A stretch of DNA of 64,000 nt from Rhodamnia argentea (Eukaryota; Streptophyta; Magnoliopsida; Myrtales; Myrtaceae), in contig NC_063156.1 of assembly GCF_020921035.1 (NCBI RefSeq), forward strand, positions 22,678,283-22,742,282. Direction: 5' to 3'. Every line of letters starts with the position of its first letter. Position 1 is the stretch's first letter. The notes below the pieces were generated by a model. It saw nothing but the letters and a program-made list of their open reading frames with translations. It searched no databases and was not told the origin of the DNA. A program made the position numbers and the translations under genes. Shown here in pieces: positions 57,143-64,000 of this stretch.

Positions 57143-59709
57143 TGTCACGCCCCGATCCCGCCGAGCTCGTGAGCATCCCATCTAGCCGTTTCTGTTTTAG
57201 ATTGGCTTCCAGGATCCTTCGGCCCACAATTTCAAAAAAATCCATAAAACAGGCGGAAGCGGGTAAACATCTCCATACATCAATACAAATGAATGACTTA
57301 GGACAAAAGTGGTATACATCATACGTCCGTATACTACACTTTAATTGATAGAGCGGTCAAATACCAATGGTTCAATCTTAATCCATAAAATCCAACATAA
57401 TCCATAAGGCCACAAAATATCTTATATTCATTCGACTCCCAAATTTCACGAATGCTAATCCTTAGCAGACTTGATGTTCTATCGCTCGATACCTAAAAAA
57501 AATAGGTCCCACGACGGGGTGAGATTTACATCTCAGCAAGCTCACCCTAAACCTAGATTAGGCCGTTAGTACCTCCAAACAACTTCTCAAATCAAATACG
57601 TTTGAAGACGTCCATAAAACTAGTATAAGCGGGATGCATGTGCAAGCATAAACATTGGCAAATCAAACAATTACAACAACCAGGCATTCAATATTTCAAA
57701 CCCAGCTTCACATACTAGCACAATAATCCCATTTCTCGATACAAGGCCCGCGTAATAACGCATCGGGCTATATTATAACTGGACAGACCCGCGTAATAAC
57801 GCATTAGGCCATTATAAATATTCCACGTTGATTCAAAGCCCGCGTTTAACGCATCAAGCTATCATATAAAATTTCACATTGGTCCAGGGCCCGCGTTTAA
57901 CGCATCGGGCTATATTATAACTGGACGGACCCGCGTAATAACACCTCAGGTTAATATCCCGCGTTAGCACGCCTTAGGATATTCTTAACGCCGCGTTAGT
58001 GCGCCTTAGGGTATAACTGCCATTCTCGGACCCGCGTTAATACGCCTCGGGTCATTTAAAATCGCAGGGCACTACGGCCATTCAAAAGCATAGGACACAA
58101 CATGGCAGATTATCAAGTCGGTCAATCTCGTGCCAATACAAGTATAAATCATGCACAATGGCTAATCGAGACCCACACAATCACATAGTCAATCGAGGCT
58201 ACATATACATCGAATATCCATACCACAATTGCAGCCACATAAGTCACAAATTCACCTCAATTCAACCAAGCATAAATTCGGTTCCTACGATCACAATCGA
58301 CGTTACTTCATATGATCACGATTTAACTAGTAAAAATCATCATTTGAAGCTCAAACTTGTCTCTTAGCACCCTAACTTCCTAGTAAAGGTTTAGAGGTCA
58401 CTTACCCGTAGGTCCAGTTAGCGCAATTTCCAATCCAAATGAGCCACTCAACTCAGCCCACTCAAAGCCAAAAAGGCAACTTGCGCGTACCTAAGAAAAT
58501 TGCATCAAAACCCATTCATTTCTCACATCCCTTGTGCCAATACTTCGTTGATGCATCAATTAACATCATAAGGTGCCCTAACAATGAATTTAGGACAAAG
58601 CGACACCATCCACAGCCCTTAATGGGTTCGGTTTACTCAGTCCCAAAACAAGGCAAATTCTGTTCTGCCTTATACCATACCAATCAGTCCATAAATCACT
58701 CCTAAGCTCCAACTTATCATGAAATTAATTTTCCAAAACCTCAATTCACATGTCCAGAATACTCACCGAAAATTTGAAGCTAATATAACACCTCTAAGAC
58801 GTCCAATCAATCCGATTTCCTCAGGTGTGCAGACGGTCAGAATCTGCCTCCCGGAAATCACCTCAAATCAGCCATGAGAACCCATCCTAACTCAATTAAA
58901 ACTGTAACTCTAGCCCATCCATCTCATGTACTATGAATCAAGAGAGCCTCACCGAAAATTTGGAGCCATTTGAAGTCTTAAAGCCCACGAAACAGCTCCT
59001 CCCCCAAAACCGGTCTGATTCTGCCTCAATCTGACCTTTGCCCATTCAAACAGACCTACCGGAAAAAATACAGGGCCAAATCGAGCTTATAATATGTCCC
59101 TGGAAATATAAGACAATAAGCTTTCATATGGCGGTGACCTTACCTCAAAGAGACGTCGGACGAAGGAGATATGGACGGAACAGTGAAGGGCGTCGGGCTG
59201 GTCGGGCTGAGCGATTTTCTGTGGGTGTAGAAAATTGAAGAGGAAGAAGGGGCTGGCGTGAAGAGCAAGCTGGGGAAGTGTTCTCAGCTGAAGCCAAAGG
59301 AAAGAGAGAGGTTTGGGCTCCAATTATTGGCTTGGTCAAACTTGGCATAGTAAAACACATGGTCAATTAAGACCAAGACCCCAAAAATTGACATTTGTCC
59401 TCAAGAAAATAATATCACAAGAGCATTTGACCAACATTGACTTCCTCTTCTTCAATTTTCGGCAGCCTAAGGGGGTACAAAAGATCAAAATTCCCTTTAG
59501 AACACTTAAAGTAAGGTTAAGGCTTGAGGGGCAAAATGGTAATTTTACACTTGTCGTCCGAAATTTCGATTTTCTTTCCAAATCAAATTACCATCGATAA
59601 AACGATGTCCAATTCATATCCAATGTTAGAATTCTTTATTTTCATGCTCCCAATTTCGAGATTCCAACTCAAGTCAATAGTCTCAAGGGGTCGGAATTCA
59701 GAATGTCGT
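57143..59709. mobile_element. Solo-LTR-like element (2567 bp) in UGT copy G
   Basis: It starts TGTCACGCCCCGATCCCGCC and ends GGAATTCAGAATGTCGTA. GCTAG lies on both sides (57138-57142 and 59710-59714), a 5-bp target duplication. No gag or pol is seen. Only short open frames occur, none recognised. The left third carries CCCACGACGGGGTGAG and an array of CCCGCGT...ACGC...GGGC hairpins (57740-58060). The size, TG start, 5-bp duplication and lack of coding DNA fit a solo LTR of a large Ty3/gypsy-like element, but the right end is TA rather than CA, so the assignment is provisional. Confidence 0.7.
57740..58060. repeat. Array of GC-rich imperfect hairpins
   Basis: About eight imperfect units of the form GCCCGCGTAATAACGCATCG followed by GGC, spaced 25-55 bp apart and separated by AT-rich linkers (TATTATAACTGGAC). 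Each unit is a short palindrome, with GCCC/GGGC or ACCC/GGGT arms around CGCGT and ACGC. The repeats lie inside the LTR-like insert. Confidence 0.75.
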
Positions 59710-60162
59710 AGCTAGGGTCGAAACCGAGGCGGACCAAAAGCCGGCTCGCTCGATTCCCATCCCTTTGGCGACTTCCAGCGCCCATCCGGTGGCCAGGTCC
59801 GTAATCATGAAGCTGATTTGCTCATCTTCATTGCCATTTGACTGCTTCTTCACTTTCTCAATCAACTCCCGCAAATGGCCCGACATCACCCTTGACATGC
59901 TCTCCAGTAGCTTAGGAAAATCCTTTCGCTCCTCATCGGTTTCAAGCCCATCGGGAATCGCAACAAACGTAATCCGATTCAATCTATCATCCATTCCAAG
60001 GTTTGCAGCCATCACTTGTGCATGAATGGACTCTATGTTCACAAATGTAACCTTAACTCCGTAATCGCCAATATAGTGCGAGAGTTTCAAGAGACGAGTG
60101 ACATGACCTTGTGCGGGAAATGGTATGACCAGGACATGTTTAAACTTTGCCATAGTGGACAT

Positions 60163-60895
60163 AGAACAGGGAACAATTCCTTACCCCACCTTATATTGGC
60201 TAATTAAGCTCAGACTATCCTTATTGTTTCATTATGACATAATTCGGAGGGACTTTGGCACTTGACTTTCGTAGTTTTATCTTTGCCTTTGCCGGGCGGT
60301 CGGCATATACTGGAATGGAACGAAAAGAACGAAAGCTGCGGCGGCAACAACGATAAAATGCCACTGGCTAACATTTTGTCTTATGGCTTGTGTTCTCATG
60401 TGTGTGTTTCTTATCAACAAGTGCAGGCTCGCAAGTTTTTAGTTGTCTCTTGTTATGAGAGGAGAAAAGAAGTTGTCGTACTAGAATAAAGCAAATGTGC
60501 CGAAAAAAAAAAATGTGTGGTAAAAAATAACCGACAATCTTGTTAGACTATCGGGCTAGTAGCTTCCAAAAAGGAAAATGCTTTCCAAACTGTACAATCT
60601 CAATCATAGATCTACACGCTATTACTATGCGTTTTGCATAAAGCACGCATTGATTAGGAGATCGCGTGGTCAGAAATAACTAACGATCTTGTTAGACTTC
60701 AAGTTAAAAGCTCCCCAAAAGGAAAATGCTTTCTTGTGAGTCTTGTCAATGACAATACAATCCGAACTTTAAATCCATACACTATTACCATGTGCTTTGC
60801 ATAAAACACTTATCGATTGGGAGTCGTGTGATCAGCAATAACTAGCAGTGTTGTCGGACTGTCGGGCTAGCAGTTCCCAAAAAGGAAATTTCTTT
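60163..60895. other. UGT G flank and tandem repeats
   Basis: 60163-60500 is the conserved UGT 5' flank. From about 60520 to 60895 a repeat of about 160 bp occurs roughly 2.4 times. Its marks are CTTGTTAGACT, CCAAAAAGGAAAATGCTTTC, CACTATTAC and TGCTTTGCATAAAACAC. It has no coding capacity. Confidence 0.65.
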
Positions 60896-61916
60896 TGTCA
60901 TGGGTTCCACGATTTGGCAGCGAAGTTTTGCCTATGCGGCATCAGGCAAGCCAAGCCAGGCCAACCTTCCTTCTATTAGTTGTCCCATGGAACGGTTAGG
61001 TGAATGACTTTTCCATATTGAATCATATTATGCCCAACTTAGCTCGGGCATCTGTACATTGAGGGAGATGAGCGGATTACTTTAGGCACTACAACCGATT
61101 TCAGCCTGCCGTGGTTTCATCGGGTGAATGGCATCAGCTCCTGACCAATTTATACATTGGAGGTCAACCTCACCTTCAGAGCACCCTAAAGATATATTTA
61201 TTTATGTCCTAGAACTCCTAGTACAAACCGCCTTGATACCACTCCCATGGACCCAGTTGCATCTTCCCTTTTGCCTTGCTCACTCACCATGACAACACCA
61301 ACAAACTTCACTTTAAGGATATATGAGTGTTTAAGAACTTGCCCTAGGACACAGAACTTTCTGTTCGTGTCATTCTTCCCCGATCAATTTCGCAACGTCC
61401 GTGTTGCAAGCTATTCTGTCACTTCACTGCGCCATTTCCTTTCATCAATGCCGCTGTGGGGTCTTACATGGATGAAAGCTCATGCTTGCCCATCAGAACA
61501 ATTTCTCTCCATTGGAGGCTTCTTTTTTTATTATTATTTATCAAAGGTTGTTCGAGCTTCTTCGATCACCTGCACTTTTTAGATGTGGCACTTTTGGCCA
61601 ACTACACTTTGTGGCAGCATCCTCTTTCGATTACTTGCACTTTTCAAGTGTGGCACTTGTGGTCAATTGCGCTTTTGGCAGCACCCTCTTTATCCTACTA
61701 AGCACTCCTTAGTATTAGCCAAACAATTGAGGTCTTTCCTTGTTGAAAATGTGGTAGAGGACCTATCTTGAGATTCGCCGACTAGACCTAGTAATGTTGT
61801 TCCATTTCGGTGAGGAATTGGTTTATTTGAGTGTGCCTCCATTGGCATCCCAAAAGCATGTCGAGAGCCGCACTTTGTCCAAGCCTCTTTTGCTCCAAAG
61901 ATTCAAAGTTTGTTTG

Positions 61917-62534
61917 GCAACGATTCTAATTCAAAAAAGTAATTCTAATTAAAATCATATTTTCTAATTTTGTTTCCTGGATAATTTTTAGAAAATCAAA
62001 ATGCGTTTGATAAGCGTACAAAAACTTTGTTCCCGAGAACAAATAGGTGGCGAGAATTCTTTTTTTTTTTAATTTTCATCTTTTTTTTTTAATTTTAAAA
62101 ATATATTTTAATTTTTTTAAATTTTTAAAGTTTTTTAATTTTGCCCCATTTTATTTTTTTTGAATTTTTTAAAAAAATTAGTCCCTTTTTTTTTATAATT
62201 TTTTAATTTTTTTTATTAAACTTTAGAGCAAATTTAATTTTAAAAATGCATTTTAAAAAATAATTATTAGTAAATTTTCAAATCTAATTTTAACTTTTTT
62301 AAAAGTTCGGAAGTCCATGTGGACTTAATCTTTTTAAAAGAACTGAGACTTTATTCTTTTTTATTATTCTCAAAAGTGATTTTTTTCTTGAGAATCAACT
62401 TTTTTTATTTTTGTTTTTGCTCCAAAAATATTCCCGGGAATAGAATCATAATCGGAATCATTTACGTTATAAACATGTTTCTCATTCTTTTTTTGTTTCG
62501 AGGAATAGAATCGGAATCGTTGTCAAACATGCCC
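61917..62534. mobile_element. Tourist-like MITE nested in LTR copy 2
   Basis: The left end GTTTGTTTGGCAACGATTCT and the right end, whose reverse complement is GGGCATGTTTGACAACGATT, are inverted. TTA follows the right end (62535-62537). The interior (62040-62400) is an extreme A/T low-complexity stretch. Copy 1 of the LTR element lacks it at the equivalent site (about 20990), so it is a later insertion. Confidence 0.7.
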
Positions 62535-62956
62535 TTACTCTCAGCACTCTTAGGATCGAGAAGACCATAGGTTTTCTCCGACTCGCCCACCTACTAGAGA
62601 GATCCTGGATAAATACCATGTTGTCACGGGCTCAAAGATTTAGAAGCAAAATTTAGCCCGTGCGGCGCTTGGCAAGCCAAGCCGGGCTAGTTTTCCTTAC
62701 GTTAGTTATTCCATAGAACAATTAGGCGAATAACTTTCTCATATTGGATCATACCACACACAGCTTAGCTCCGGCATCTATACGTCGAGCGAGACGGGGA
62801 GATTACTTAAGGCACTACAACCGATTTCGGTATGCCATGGCCTCATCGGAAGAGCAGCATTAGCTCCCGACCTGTTTCTATATGGTAGGCCAACCTCGCA
62901 TTCAAAGCTCTTTAGAGAAATATTATTTCTCTCATAGAACTCTTAGCACAAACTAT

Positions 62957-63815
62957 TGAAGTTTGTTTGCAAAAAAAAAAAATGTACCCTTTTCCAATCC
63001 CACAAATTATGGAAGGAAAAGTGCAAGTTTCTTTATTAGTTGAAGGCTATCATGGTCTTTCAAAACAAATAAATGGCAAGTGGGCTAAACTCCACTATGC
63101 TCGAGTGCGGGAGTACCATTTTAGCGCTTAGTCACACTTAGCACATGGCATGTTTGAACGGTTGCAGATAATTATTGGCACATCAATAATCATTTTATTT
63201 TTATTTTTATTTTTATTTTTTTCAAAATTATAATAAAAATAATCTGTTGATTCTTAATGAAATAGTGCGATTGTTCACGTAGGAGTTGTAGTTATTTTAT
63301 TAAATTTATTTTTGGAATTTAAATAATTATTTTTGTCCAAGAGTTACTTATTTTCAGACGAGACAGTTTTCAGACAATTAAGAGTTGTATCAAAATAAAT
63401 TGTTTTTCATACAATGAAGAGTTTTGTCCAAGTTAATTGTTCTTCAAACACGAAGAGGTGTGTCCGAAATTAACTGTTCTTTGGACACAAATAATTGAGC
63501 TCGAATGACAGTTTTGAGGCATGAAAAGTTGTCTTCTTTCAACTATTATATATTGAGTGACTCGGTTCATTTTCAGAACATTAACTTCTAATTTCATTTT
63601 CTCAAAAAGATACACAATCATTGTTTTTAATTGTTTCTTTTCTAGAGATCCTGGACAATTATCGGGATTGCTATATACTATTCTCACTGAGACTTTACTG
63701 TATCTTGGAGGATATTTGTCGAAAACCATTAGCAACGTTGTGGGGCAAATAAATCCTTAAAGAGAGTGTTATCACACCTCAAAGTCTAATTCTATTTCAT
63801 CCCATTCTCGACGTT
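62957..63815. mobile_element. Unclassified insert in the right LTR of copy 2
   Basis: The LTR is continuous in copy 1 (AGTACAAACC then CACTCCCA) but here is split: CTTAGCACAAACTATT stands left and CAACACAAACCGCC stands right, with a repeated ACAAAC that could be a target duplication. The insert is non-coding. It contains a TTTTTA-type microsatellite (63190-63222) and three partly repeated CAGACAATTAAGAGTTGT-like phrases (63370-63500). Its type is unknown; a solo LTR is possible. Confidence 0.5.
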
Positions 63816-64000
63816 ATTTCACCAACACAAACCGCCCTAACACCACTCCCACGGGCCCAGTTGTGTCTTCCTCTCTGCAGCGCTCACTTATCATGACAAG
63901 ACCAATAAGCACCACTTCAAAGTTAAACGAGTGTGGGAAAACTTGCCCATTTGGAATATGGAACTTTCGATCTGTGTCACTTTCCTAATAGTACTATCAA

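Larger units (their letters stand above)
56005..60162 (-). pseudogene. UGT83A-like pseudogene, copy G, split by a 2.6-kb LTR-like insert
   Basis: Exon 1 is 60162-59710 plus 57142-57085; exon 2 is 56888-56005. It starts MSTMAKFKHVLVIPFPAQGH (second ATG 60153). The frame runs cleanly to SVSTLA, where the insert (57143-59709) begins. After the insert, exon 1 finishes with a good donor (ATG|GTAAGG). Exon 2 opens through a good acceptor and reads well through the donor box, which has HCDWNS for HCGWNS and ends FADQ. It then has a TGA in place of the Trp of the ICDVW motif (56206-56208). The C terminus SFIEVMKA is intact. A TATA-like AATATAAGG lies about 25 bp upstream of the first ATG. Confidence 0.92.
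60896..63979 (-). mobile_element. LTR element with 4-bp TSD (copy 2, nested)
   Basis: Same family as 20097-21543. The left LTR is 60896-61372 (477 bp, the same length as in copy 1). The interior is 61373-62621. The right LTR is 62622-63979, enlarged by a foreign insert (about 62957-63815). CTTT lies directly outside both ends (60892-60895 and 63980-63983), giving a 4-bp target duplication. On the minus strand the polypurine GGGGAAGAA precedes the 3' LTR. The primer-binding position reads TGGTATTTATCC, a decayed TGGTATCAGAGC. The interior holds a 65-bp tandem duplication (about 61566-61695) and a MITE (61917-62534). No gag or pol. Confidence 0.85.

Noticed and set aside
58439-58705. Open frames inside the LTR-like insert as gag or other retroelement protein
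   Set aside because: No zinc knuckle, protease or other retroelement motif; frames are short and unlinked.

Overview
This window is nuclear DNA from a flowering plant, probably a eudicot. The genes have GT-AG introns, the intergenic DNA is AT-rich and full of small inverted-repeat transposons and LTR retroelements, and an intron holds a decayed copy of plastid DNA. The repeat style and the UGT83A-type cluster suggest a woody eudicot such as a Myrtaceae species, but that is inference and a database search is needed to settle it.

Layout. From 1 to about 6.0 kb there is repeat-bearing DNA with no recognisable gene. From 6.06 to 12.69 kb (minus strand) lies a complete seven-exon diacylglycerol kinase of the membrane-anchored DGK1/DGK2 type. 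From 16.46 to 19.06 kb (minus strand) lies a complete four-exon gene for 40S ribosomal protein S19. Its promoter has a telo-box and three site II elements, and its first intron holds a plastid trnN-GUU copy and a MITE. From 20.1 to 21.5 kb there is a short non-coding LTR element. A second, larger and nested copy of the same family fills 60.9-64.0 kb. Each is flanked by a 4-bp target duplication.

From 22.7 to 60.2 kb a tandem array of UDP-glycosyltransferase genes (GT1 family, UGT83A-like, two exons, all minus strand) dominates. I name the copies A to G from left to right. Only copy F (48957-50518) has an intact reading frame and all key residues. A, B, D, E and G are full-length or nearly full-length pseudogenes. 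C and its two derivatives C' and C'' are truncated, mostly exon 1. The copies were broken by different transposons: two 9-bp-TSD MITEs in A, an hAT element in B, a 2.6-kb solo-LTR-like element in G, and a MITE in C''.

Copies D, E and F sit in three tandem 5.1-5.5 kb units. In each unit the 3' LTR and last pol codons of a Ty1/copia element lie directly upstream of the UGT, in the same orientation, with the LTR edge 35-42 bp from the gene's own TATA box. Copy E looks like the hybrid product of an unequal crossover between D-like and F-like parents. The crossover point can be placed within a few tens of bases in exon 1.

The most interesting points are this duplication history, the LTR at the promoter of the only surviving UGT, the Gln-to-Arg change at the last residue of its sugar-donor box, and the 4-bp-TSD LTR family. 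I saw no evidence of a prokaryotic-type system, a virus or a toxin gene.
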